A DNA stretch of 64,000 nt, taken from Fimenecus sp052169395 (GTDB taxonomy: Bacteria > Bacillota > Clostridia > Oscillospirales > Acutalibacteraceae). The stretch lies in NCBI GenBank assembly GCA_052169395.1, contig JBQNCN010000001.1, forward strand, positions 1 to 64,000. The letters are read 5' to 3'. The position numbers were made by a program, and so were the translations under genes. The notes under the pieces were generated by a model. That model saw nothing but the letters and a program-made list of their open reading frames with translations. It did no database searches and was not told the origin of the DNA. Below are positions 16,963 through 24,501 of the stretch, in pieces (the first letter of the stretch is position 1; the number at the start of each line of letters is the position of its first letter).

Positions 16963-17612
16963 TGAGATATTTAGTAGTTTTACTCTGTGCTTTTATCGGT
17001 TATCTAATTGGCTCAGTAAATTTTGGAGTGTTGATTTCAAAAGTTTTTTATAATAAGGATATAAGAAACTATGGATCAAAAAATGCGGGAATGACAAATA
17101 TGCTGCGTACTTTTGGTAAAAAAGCTGCACTTTTCACATTTCTGGGAGATTTCATAAAGGGAGCTATTGCCGTCATTATAGGTAAATATTTGCTTTCAAA
17201 TTTTTTATGCTGTATGGATCCTGTGGTATGTGGTTATATGGCGGGCATATTTTCAATGATAGGGCATATGTTTCCTCTTTTCTTCGGTTTTAAAGGCGGT
17301 AAGGGAGTTGCTACTGCATTCGGTATAACCGCTTTTATAGCTCCTTGGACAATTCCTATGGTTATAATACCGTTTATTTTTATAGCGCTTGTCAGTAAAT
17401 ATATTTCTTTGGCAACACTTATAAGTGCAATTCTATGGCCATTTGCAACCTTTATAAGCTTTAAGTTTATAAGTGGTCAACCGCCTTTTATTGCAACTGT
17501 TTTTACGGCGGTAATGTCTTTTGTTATTATAATAATGCACCGTGAAAACATTAAGAGGCTTTTAAAAGGTAAAGAAAATAAGCTTGATTTACATAAGAAT
17601 AAAACAAAATAA
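16962..17612 (+). CDS. plsY: Acyl-phosphate:glycerol-3-phosphate acyltransferase
   Basis: Membrane enzyme adding the first acyl chain to glycerol-3-phosphate from acyl-phosphate. 216 residues, 5-6 TM helices. The three PlsY loops are visible: GSVNFGVLISK with YGSKNAGMTNMLRTFGKK, GHMFPLFFGFKGGKGVATA, and the C-terminal HRENIKRLLKGKENK. It overlaps the uraA stop by one base, so it is translated with the permease; the pairing has no obvious metabolic logic. Confidence 0.96.
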   Translation: MRYLVVLLCAFIGYLIGSVNFGVLISKVFYNKDIRNYGSKNAGMTNMLRTFGKKAALFTFLGDFIKGAIAVIIGKYLLSNFLCCMDPVVCGYMAGIFSMIGHMFPLFFGFKGGKGVATAFGITAFIAPWTIPMVIIPFIFIALVSKYISLATLISAILWPFATFISFKFISGQPPFIATVFTAVMSFVIIIMHRENIKRLLKGKENKLDLHKNKTK

Positions 17613-17616
17613 TTTA

Positions 17617-17644
17617 TACCCGTTCATTTTGAACGGGTAATTTT
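17617..17644 (+). terminator. Terminator of uraA-plsY
   Basis: Stem TACCCGTTC / GAACGGGTA, loop ATTTT, then ATTTT. Its ACCCGTT/AACGGGT core recurs in the pheST terminator and after yajC. Confidence 0.8.
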
Positions 17645-17653
17645 AACTGATAT

Positions 17654-17687
17654 TTAAAAAAGCTTTAAACATATGTTTAAAGCTTTT
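17654..17687 (-). terminator. Terminator of tRNA-Arg(TCT)
   Basis: Nearly perfect palindrome AAAGCTTTAAAC-ATAT-GTTTAAAGCTTT with a T tract on the minus strand, three bases past the tRNA 3' end. Confidence 0.8.
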
Positions 17688-17689
17688 GC

Positions 17690-17766
17690 TGGCGCGCTTG
17701 AAGGGATTCGAACCCCTGACCCTCTGCTTAGAAGGCAGATGCTCTATCCATCTGAGCTACAAGCGC
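17690..17766 (-). tRNA. tRNA-Arg, anticodon TCT
   Basis: Acceptor GCGCTTG/CAAGCGC, discriminator G, encoded CCA. Anticodon arm CTGC-CTTCTAA-GCAG gives TCT (reads AGA/AGG, the major Arg codons in this AT-rich sequence). TTCGAAT T-loop present. Confidence 0.96.
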
Positions 17767-17781
17767 ATTAGAGCGTTAATT

Positions 17782-17810
17782 ATTATATCGCTGAATATAG
17801 TAATTGTCAA
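17782..17810 (-). promoter_or_regulatory. Promoter of tRNA-Arg(TCT)
   Basis: Minus-strand TTGACA (17805-17810), 17-base spacer, TATAAT (17782-17787): a perfect consensus promoter. Confidence 0.92.
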
Positions 17811-17834
17811 GCAATAAAAAATAAATTTGAATTA

Positions 17835-17863
17835 TTGCTTTTATTTAAAATCAGCGGTATCAT
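17835..17863 (+). promoter_or_regulatory. Possible promoter of nadA-mnmA
   Basis: TTGCTT (17835-17840) and TATCAT (17858-17863), spacer 17, about 28 bases before the nadA start. Weak match; several other AT-rich hexamers nearby could serve. Confidence 0.35.
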
Positions 17864-17891
17864 TATATTATATTGTTTATATGGGGACTTT

Positions 17892-18815
17892 ATGTTAAAC
17901 ACTGTTGATGGGTTAAAAAAAGAAATTTTAAGACTTAAAAAAGAAAGAGATTTTTGCATTCTTGCACATTGTTATGTTGCACATGAAATTCAAGAAATTG
18001 CCGATTTTGTAGGTGACAGCTATGCTCTTTCGGTAAAAGCAAAGAATACGCCTCAAAAAAATATTCTTATGGTCGGCGTTGAATTTATGGCTGAAACTGT
18101 AAAAATATTATCTCCTGAAAAAAATGTGGTTTTAGCACATTGTGGTGCCAGTTGCCAAATGGCTGATCAAATGGATAGGGCAATGATAGCCGAGGTGAAA
18201 AAAAAATATCCTGATTATAGCGTTGTCGCTTATATAAATACAACTGCAAATTTGAAAACAATTTGTGATGTTTGTGTAACATCTTCATCTGCTGTTAAAA
18301 TAGTGAAAAATATGGAAACTGAAAATATCTTGTTTATACCGGATTGTAATCTTGGTGATTTTGTTGCAAAACAGGTTCCTGAAAAAAATATAAAACTTTT
18401 AGAGGGAGGGTGTCCTATTCATACTTCTGTTAAAAGAGAAGAGGCGGATAAAATGAAAAAAGCTCATCCGAATGCTCTTCTTTTGGTTCATCCAGAAGCT
18501 CTGCCAGAGGTTATTGAGCTTGCTGATTATGTAGGTTCAACCACAGAAATTATGGAATTTGCAAAAAAAACTGAAAGCAAAGAATTTATAATCGGCACCG
18601 AACTTCAGATTGTTGAAAATTTGCAGTTTGAATGTCTGGATAAAATATTTTATGGACTTTCAAAAAAACTTCAATGTCCCGATATGCGTCTTGCGACGCT
18701 TCCGGATGTGTACAATGCCGTTTTAGGAAGAGGTGGTAAGCTGATTGATCTTCCAGAGGATATAATAAAACAGGCAAGGCATTGTATTGATGAAATGATT
18801 CGTTTAGGCGGATAA
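17892..18815 (+). CDS. nadA: Quinolinate synthase
   Basis: [4Fe-4S] enzyme condensing iminoaspartate with dihydroxyacetone phosphate to quinolinate in de novo NAD synthesis. 307 residues from the chosen start MLNTVDGLKKEI, which follows GGGGAC; an in-frame codon at 17835 is upstream of any site. Typical blocks: ILAHCYVAHEIQEIADFVGDS, YINTTANLKTICDVCVTSSSA and HPNALLLVHPEALPEV, with cysteines suitable for cluster binding. nadB and nadC are not in the window, and nadK (36.7 kb) completes NADP synthesis elsewhere. It stops two bases before mnmA. Confidence 0.96.
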   Translation: MLNTVDGLKKEILRLKKERDFCILAHCYVAHEIQEIADFVGDSYALSVKAKNTPQKNILMVGVEFMAETVKILSPEKNVVLAHCGASCQMADQMDRAMIAEVKKKYPDYSVVAYINTTANLKTICDVCVTSSSAVKIVKNMETENILFIPDCNLGDFVAKQVPEKNIKLLEGGCPIHTSVKREEADKMKKAHPNALLLVHPEALPEVIELADYVGSTTEIMEFAKKTESKEFIIGTELQIVENLQFECLDKIFYGLSKKLQCPDMRLATLPDVYNAVLGRGGKLIDLPEDIIKQARHCIDEMIRLGG

Positions 18816-18816
18816 T

Positions 18817-19881
18817 ATGATGCAAAAAGAAAAAACGGTGCTTGCTGCCATGAGTGGCGGTGTTGACAGTTCTGTTGTTGCATTTCTTCTGAAAAAACAG
18901 GGGTATTCCGTATTCGGTGGAACAATGCGCCTTTATGATAAGGAGAAGAGCGGAAAATCCTGTGGTTCTTTAAATGATATTTTTGATGCAAAATCTGTGG
19001 CGAAAAAGCTTGGTTTCGAGCACTATGTTTTAGATATGCGTGAGGATTTTAAGAATATTGTGATAAATGAATTTATAAATTCTTATTCAGAAGGAAGAAC
19101 ACCTAATCCGTGTCTTACCTGTAACAGATTTTTAAAGTTTGGAGCACTTTCAAAAAAAGCTGAAGAGCTTGGACTGTCTTATGTTGCTTCAGGGCATTAT
19201 GCCATAATTGAGAAACATGGAGATAGATTTCTTTTGAAAAGAGGTCTTGATATTAATAAAGACCAAAGTTATGTGCTTTATACGATGAAACAGCAACAGC
19301 TTGCAGAAACATTGTTTCCGCTGGGGAAACTTAAAAAGTCTGAAGTGCGTGAAATAGCTGAACAAAACGGTTTTATAAATTCAAAAAAAAAGGATAGTCA
19401 GGATATATGTTTTGTTCATGATAACGACTATGGCGGATTCATAGAAAAATATACAGGCAAAATTTTTCCGAAAGGTGAATTTGTCGATAGAACGGGAAAG
19501 GTACTTGGTGTTCATAAGGGGATAATAAGATATACCGAGGGCCAACGCAGAGGACTTGGACTTCCTATGAATGAGCGTATATATGTTATATCTAAAAATG
19601 CTGAAACAAATAGAGTCGTTCTTGGTACAAATTCAGAGCTTTTTCAAAAAAAAGTAAAGATAAACAATATTAATTTAATTGCCTGCGATGAGCTTGTAGG
19701 TGAAAATAAATTAACTGCTAAAATAAGATATAATATGAATGATGTGCCTTGTATTGTGCGTCAAATAAATAATGATGAAATAATTATTGAATTTGATGAA
19801 CCTGTAAGAGCGGTTTCAAGAGGTCAGAGTGCCGTTATTTATGATGGAGAGACGGTAATTGGCGGTGGAATAATAATATAA
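18817..19881 (+). CDS. mnmA: tRNA-specific 2-thiouridylase
   Basis: Thiolates U34 of tRNAs for Lys, Glu and Gln. 354 residues: N-type PP-loop AAMSGGVDSSVVAFLL; catalytic cysteines in NPCLTCNRFLKFG and DSQDICFV; conserved GHYAII and YTEGQRRGLGL blocks; C-terminal beta-barrel. Two consecutive ATGs (18817 and 18820) are possible starts behind AGGCGG. It shares a unit with nadA and ends at a clear terminator. Confidence 0.97.
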   Translation: MMQKEKTVLAAMSGGVDSSVVAFLLKKQGYSVFGGTMRLYDKEKSGKSCGSLNDIFDAKSVAKKLGFEHYVLDMREDFKNIVINEFINSYSEGRTPNPCLTCNRFLKFGALSKKAEELGLSYVASGHYAIIEKHGDRFLLKRGLDINKDQSYVLYTMKQQQLAETLFPLGKLKKSEVREIAEQNGFINSKKKDSQDICFVHDNDYGGFIEKYTGKIFPKGEFVDRTGKVLGVHKGIIRYTEGQRRGLGLPMNERIYVISKNAETNRVVLGTNSELFQKKVKINNINLIACDELVGENKLTAKIRYNMNDVPCIVRQINNDEIIIEFDEPVRAVSRGQSAVIYDGETVIGGGIII

Positions 19882-19885
19882 AATT

Positions 19886-19910
19886 AAGGCGTCGGTAAGA
19901 CGCCTTTTAA
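19886..19910 (+). terminator. Terminator of nadA-mnmA
   Basis: Stem AAGGCGTC / GACGCCTT, loop GGTAA, followed by a short T run, five bases after the mnmA stop. Confidence 0.85.
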
Positions 19911-19934
19911 AATATGGAATTTGTAAGTATGTTG

Positions 19935-19943
19935 TGATATAAT
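19935..19943 (+). promoter_or_regulatory. Extended -10 promoter of the yfmF-tatD operon
   Basis: TGATATAAT (TGn plus perfect TATAAT, 19938-19943) with no good -35, about 32 bases before the yfmF start codon. Confidence 0.6.
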
Positions 19944-19975
19944 TTATTACTAATAATTTTAAGGATAGAATAATA

Positions 19976-21250
19976 ATGAATATAGAAAAAATAATAGATA
20001 TTTCAGATGGTGTAAAATATCGAAGCTATAAAACAGATAGATTTAAAACTTCAATGTTTTCATTGAGCTTTTTAGCAGCTGAAGAGATAAGTGCGGCTGA
20101 ACTTAATATATTAAATTTTTATCTTGTGGATTCAACCAATAACTACAAAACCTCAAGACTTCTTAATATGTATCTTGAGGAGCTTTATGGAACATCTCTT
20201 TCATCTTCTTTGACTGCAGTCGGTGATGGATATAATTTTACCATTTCATTAGATTTTATAGATAACAAGTTTTCCCTTGATGAAAATAATCTCGAAGAAA
20301 ATATTCGCAAACTATTTTTTGATGTTATTTTTAATCCATGTATGGAAAATGAGATTTTTTCAGAAAAAAATTTAGAAAAAGCAAAAAGACTTGCATATGA
20401 ATATGTTGAAGGAACGCTTAATGATAAAAGACAGTATGCATTATCTCGTGCTAATGAAATAATGTATGAGGGTACCAAACGTGGTATTACAACGCAGGAA
20501 ATTTTAAACGGAATAAAAAATGTAACGGCAAAAGATGCTGAAAGAGCGTGGAAACTTCTTATTGAAAAAAGTCCAATGTTTGCTTTTTCTGTTGGAAATA
20601 TTGATGTGAATTCCTTTGAGAGAGAGCTTACAGAACATATAAAAAAAATAAAAAGAGCACCGAAACTTTTTGAAACGGTTATAAGAAATACGCCGTATGA
20701 TAAAAAAGTTTTTGAAAGACTTGACATGACGCAATCTAAAATTGTCTTGAGTTTTACTACAGATATAAAATCCCCGTCAGATGAATTCTATAAAAGACTT
20801 GTGGCCAACGATATTTTTGGAGGAGGACCATATTCGCTGTTGTTTTCAAATGTAAGGGAGAAAATGAGCCTTTGTTATTATTGTTCTTCCAGATTTTTTG
20901 CAAGCAAGGGAAATGTTATCGTTCAGTCTGGTATTGAACCGCAGAATAGGGATAAGCTTATTTCGGCAGTGCTTGAGCAGCTTGAAAAACTTAAGCAAGG
21001 AGAGTTTTCAGAAGAAATTCTTTCCGCTTCAAAAAAAGCTATGTCAGATATATTTGGGACAGTTTTTGATACACCGCAGACAATTATGGGATATTATGGA
21101 AATCTTGTTTATGATTATCCTTTGACACCTGAAGAAGCTGTGGAACAGGTAAATGCAACGACTAAAGAAGATGTTATAAGAATTTTAAATGAATTAGAAC
21201 TGGATATTATATATGCACTTGAGGGGAATGGAGAAACTGAAAATGAGTGA
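19976..21250 (+). CDS. yfmF: M16 family peptidase-like protein YfmF (inactive partner)
   Basis: 424 residues with the two-domain M16 (insulinase/processing peptidase) fold. The zinc motif HxxEH is missing: the equivalent region reads EEISAAELNILNFYLVDSTN. This is the expected state of YfmF, which pairs with the active YfmH. In Bacillus subtilis the homologous genes (ymfF/ymfH) are linked to 5-aminopentanol modification of EF-P; the exact role is unsettled. The C-terminal R/Y segment GGGPYSLLFSNVREKMSLCYYCSS is conserved. AAGGATAGAATA precedes the ATG. Overlaps yfmH by eight bases. Confidence 0.88.
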   Translation: MNIEKIIDISDGVKYRSYKTDRFKTSMFSLSFLAAEEISAAELNILNFYLVDSTNNYKTSRLLNMYLEELYGTSLSSSLTAVGDGYNFTISLDFIDNKFSLDENNLEENIRKLFFDVIFNPCMENEIFSEKNLEKAKRLAYEYVEGTLNDKRQYALSRANEIMYEGTKRGITTQEILNGIKNVTAKDAERAWKLLIEKSPMFAFSVGNIDVNSFERELTEHIKKIKRAPKLFETVIRNTPYDKKVFERLDMTQSKIVLSFTTDIKSPSDEFYKRLVANDIFGGGPYSLLFSNVREKMSLCYYCSSRFFASKGNVIVQSGIEPQNRDKLISAVLEQLEKLKQGEFSEEILSASKKAMSDIFGTVFDTPQTIMGYYGNLVYDYPLTPEEAVEQVNATTKEDVIRILNELELDIIYALEGNGETENE

Positions 21251-22514
21251 AGTAAAAGTTGTTGAGAATAGATTACTGGATGAAAAGTATTATGAAATCA
21301 ATCATAAGTCTGGACTTAAAATTCTTGTATATCCTAAAGAAAAATATAATTCAACCTTTGCAGTATTCGGAACACATTACGGATCTATTGACACAGTGTT
21401 TAAAACTGAAAATGATAATAACTTTACAGAAGTTCCTGAAGGTATAGCTCATTTTTTGGAACATAAGCTTTTTGAAAGTGAAGAACTTGATGCTTTTGAA
21501 AGATTTTCAAAAACAGGAGCGTCTGCAAATGCTTATACAAGTTTTGATAGGACATGTTATTTATTTTCATGTTCAGGTAACCCCTATCCGTCTTTGGAAA
21601 TCTTGTTGGATTTTGTCATGCATCCGTATTTTACGGAACAGACAGTGCAAAAAGAGCAAGGGATAATAGGTCAGGAAATTAGAATGTACCGTGATGAGCC
21701 GATATGGGAAGTTGAATTTGGTATGTTGCGTTCAATGTATAGTGTAAATCCTGTAAGAATTGATATTGCAGGAACTGAGCAATCTATTTCAGATATAACT
21801 GCGGATTTGCTTTATAAATGCTATAATACATTTTATAACTATGATAATATGGTACTTTGTCTGGTAGGGAATGTAAAGCTTGAAAAAGTAATTGAAACGG
21901 TAGATAAAATTCTTCCTGAAAAAGAGCAAATAAAAATCCAAAGAAAATTTTTTGAAGAGCCCGATAAGGTTGTAAATACAAAATATGAAAAGCATTTACC
22001 TGTTTCCATTCCACTTTTTTGTATAGGATTTAAGCAAAATGTAAAAACTCCTGAAAGAAGTCTGAAGGAAGTTTTTTCAGAAGAGATAATGCTTTCCTGT
22101 ATTTTTGGTAAGACAACTGAATTTTATGAAAGACTTATGGATGAAGGACTTATAAATGACAGCTTTTCTACAGGATATTTTAACGGTTACGGTTATGCCT
22201 GTCATTTGATAAATGGAGAAAGCAAAAATCCTGAAAAGGTATTTGAAAAAATTAAAGAAGAAATAATAAGGATAAAAAAAATCGGAATAAGTGAAGACTG
22301 CTTTAAAAGAAATATTAAAGCGGCACTCGGTGGTGCTGTAAGAAGTTATAATGAGGTTGAAACACTTGCAAATGCTATGGTTTCTGCAGAGTTTTCAGGA
22401 GGAAATATATTTTCACAGCTTGATATTTTAAAAGAACTTACCGTTGAGAATATAAATAATTCTCTTAATGAAAATTTAAATCTTGAAAATACAGTAATAT
22501 CAATTATTCGGTAG
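21243..22514 (+). CDS. yfmH: M16 family zinc peptidase YfmH
   Basis: 423 residues from MSEVKVVENRLLD. The inverted zinc motif is intact: GIAHFLEHKLFE (HxxEH, about residue 67) with the downstream glutamate in GQEIRMYRDEPIWEVE. Two M16 domains are present. Active partner of YfmF; NCBI-style naming connects the pair to EF-P 5-aminopentanol modification. I prefer the ATG at 21243 to one at 21213, since the latter sits deep in yfmF; GGAG is present about ten bases before 21243. efp itself is not in this window. Confidence 0.9.
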   Translation: MSEVKVVENRLLDEKYYEINHKSGLKILVYPKEKYNSTFAVFGTHYGSIDTVFKTENDNNFTEVPEGIAHFLEHKLFESEELDAFERFSKTGASANAYTSFDRTCYLFSCSGNPYPSLEILLDFVMHPYFTEQTVQKEQGIIGQEIRMYRDEPIWEVEFGMLRSMYSVNPVRIDIAGTEQSISDITADLLYKCYNTFYNYDNMVLCLVGNVKLEKVIETVDKILPEKEQIKIQRKFFEEPDKVVNTKYEKHLPVSIPLFCIGFKQNVKTPERSLKEVFSEEIMLSCIFGKTTEFYERLMDEGLINDSFSTGYFNGYGYACHLINGESKNPEKVFEKIKEEIIRIKKIGISEDCFKRNIKAALGGAVRSYNEVETLANAMVSAEFSGGNIFSQLDILKELTVENINNSLNENLNLENTVISIIR

Positions 22515-22521
22515 GTAAATT

Positions 22522-23616
22522 ATGAAGTTTTTTACAGATTATACAGGCGTCAGTTTTAGCGGATTGGATAAGGTGTTTCCGGTATATTCAACGTTTGTAG
22601 AGTTTACAGGTCCCATAACTCAAAAAACTATAAGTATAAAATTTTACGGCATAATTATTGCATTGGGTTTTGTACTTGCTGTTATTTTAGGTGGAAGACT
22701 TGCGTATAAATGGAAAATAGACCTTAATAAAATGCTGGATGTGCTTCTTTGGGGTACAATTTCAGGAATAATCGGAGCAAGACTTTATTATGTTTTATTT
22801 GAATGGGATTATTATAAAAATCATTTATCAGAAATTCCACAGATTCATCAAGGTGGTCTTGCAATTTACGGTGGGCTTATATTTGGAGTTCTTGCTGCAT
22901 ATTTTGTATGTAAAAAAGAAAATCTGAATTTTTTAAAGCTTCTTGATATGGCAGGAATGTCTTTTCTTATAGGGCAGAGTATAGGTCGCTGGGGTAATTT
23001 TACAAATCAGGAAGCCTTTGGAATAAACACGAGCTTACCTTGGGGGATGCATTCTTCAAAAATTGCTGAATATATAACTGAACATCAAGAGCAGTTTGCC
23101 GAAAGAGGTATATCAATGACGGCAAGTAGTCCTGTTCACCCAACTTTTTTATATGAGAGCCTTTGGTGCCTTGTCGGGTTTATAATTATATATGCGGTTT
23201 GTAAAAAAGCATATAAATTTCAAGGGGAACTTATACTGCTTTATGGAATTATATATGGTACTGAAAGAGCAGTGGTTGAGGGACTTCGTACAGATAGCCT
23301 TTATATAGGTACTACAAATTTGAGGATATCTCAAATTCTGTCAATTTTTGTAGCTTTTATGTCTTTTACTATTCTAATAATTCGATTGGTGCAGCTTAAA
23401 AAAAATCCAGTTTTTTATAGTCCTGTTGAAACGCTGCCTGAAGAACTTGATTATGAGCTTCCTGAAGGACGATGGAATGGAAAATCAAGAAATATTAAAA
23501 AAAATGCAGTGAAAAGAGCTAAAAAAAATATTTCTTCAGAAAATAGAAAAGAAGTGGCAAAAAAGAAAACAGTTGCTCAAATGCAAAAGGAACGTCAAAA
23601 GAATAAGTATAGGTGA
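22522..23616 (+). CDS. lgt: Prolipoprotein diacylglyceryl transferase
   Basis: Transfers diacylglycerol to the lipobox cysteine of prelipoproteins in the membrane. 364 residues, seven TM helices. Family motifs: ARLYYVLFEWDYY, HQGGLAIYGGLIFG (catalytic His-Gly-Gly), GQSIGRWGNFTNQEAFG (Lgt signature) and ERAVVEGLRTDSLYIG. The last 55 residues or so are a very basic, Lys/Asn/Arg-rich cytoplasmic tail that ordinary Lgt proteins (about 270-290 aa) lack. The gene lies between yfmH and folD with spacings under ten bases. Confidence 0.96.
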   Translation: MKFFTDYTGVSFSGLDKVFPVYSTFVEFTGPITQKTISIKFYGIIIALGFVLAVILGGRLAYKWKIDLNKMLDVLLWGTISGIIGARLYYVLFEWDYYKNHLSEIPQIHQGGLAIYGGLIFGVLAAYFVCKKENLNFLKLLDMAGMSFLIGQSIGRWGNFTNQEAFGINTSLPWGMHSSKIAEYITEHQEQFAERGISMTASSPVHPTFLYESLWCLVGFIIIYAVCKKAYKFQGELILLYGIIYGTERAVVEGLRTDSLYIGTTNLRISQILSIFVAFMSFTILIIRLVQLKKNPVFYSPVETLPEELDYELPEGRWNGKSRNIKKNAVKRAKKNISSENRKEVAKKKTVAQMQKERQKNKYR

Positions 23617-23623
23617 GGCTTAT

Positions 23624-24490
23624 ATGTCTGCAATTTTAATCAGCGGAAAAGAAATATCCTGTAAAATAAAGGATGAGCTTAAAGAAAAAACGATAAGGCT
23701 CATTTCAGAAACAGGGAAACATCCGTCGCTTGCGGTTATTTTAGTCGGTAGTGATCCTGCATCTTCAGTTTATGTAAATAATAAGGCAAAGGCTTGTGAA
23801 TATGTCGGGATTAAATCTCTTATGTATAGATTGCCCGAAGAAACAACAGAATCGTCACTTTTGGAGCTTGTTGAAAAGTTGAATAATGATGATACTGTTT
23901 CAGGTATTTTATGTCAGCTTCCTCTTCCAAAACACCTTAAAAGTACGGAAAAAAAGATTATTGAAAAAATTTCACCGATAAAAGATGTGGATGCTTTTTC
24001 TCCATCAAACGTTGGGCGAATTGTTACGGGAGATTATAATTTTTTGCCTTGTACGCCATCGGGTGTTATGGATATGCTTGAATATCATAAAATAATGTTG
24101 GATGGGAAAAATTGTGTTGTTTTGGGCAGATCTAATATTGTTGGAAAACCTATGGCAATGCTTATGCTTCATAAGAATGCAACAGTGACGATTTGTCATA
24201 GTTATACCGAAAATCTTTCAGATATAACGAGAAAAGCGGATATAATAGTTGCTGCAATAGGAAAACCAAAATTTTTAACTGCTGATATGATAAAGGAAAA
24301 TGCAGTAATTATAGATGTCGGCATAAATCGAATGGAAAACGGTAAGCTTTGTGGCGATGTTGATTTTGAAACGGTATCTGAAAAAGCTTCGTTTATAACT
24401 CCCGTTCCGGGAGGGGTAGGACCTATGACCGTTGCGGAACTTATGAAAAATACTTTGACATCATTTGAAATACAAAATAATTTAATTTAA
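23624..24490 (+). CDS. folD: Methylene-THF dehydrogenase / methenyl-THF cyclohydrolase
   Basis: Bifunctional one-carbon enzyme linking 5,10-methylene-THF to 10-formyl-THF. 289 residues from MSAILISGKEISCKI, which follows AGGTGAGG; the longer frame starting inside lgt has no site. Visible: VGSDPASSVYVNNKAKAC (Lys of the catalytic YxxxK in YVNNK), CQLPLPKHL, DVDAFSPSNVG, the NADP-binding GRSNIVGKPMAMLM and TPVPGGVGPMTVAELM. Works with fhs (6.3 kb). Confidence 0.98.
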   Translation: MSAILISGKEISCKIKDELKEKTIRLISETGKHPSLAVILVGSDPASSVYVNNKAKACEYVGIKSLMYRLPEETTESSLLELVEKLNNDDTVSGILCQLPLPKHLKSTEKKIIEKISPIKDVDAFSPSNVGRIVTGDYNFLPCTPSGVMDMLEYHKIMLDGKNCVVLGRSNIVGKPMAMLMLHKNATVTICHSYTENLSDITRKADIIVAAIGKPKFLTADMIKENAVIIDVGINRMENGKLCGDVDFETVSEKASFITPVPGGVGPMTVAELMKNTLTSFEIQNNLI

Positions 24491-24501
24491 GAGAGATTGA
24501 T

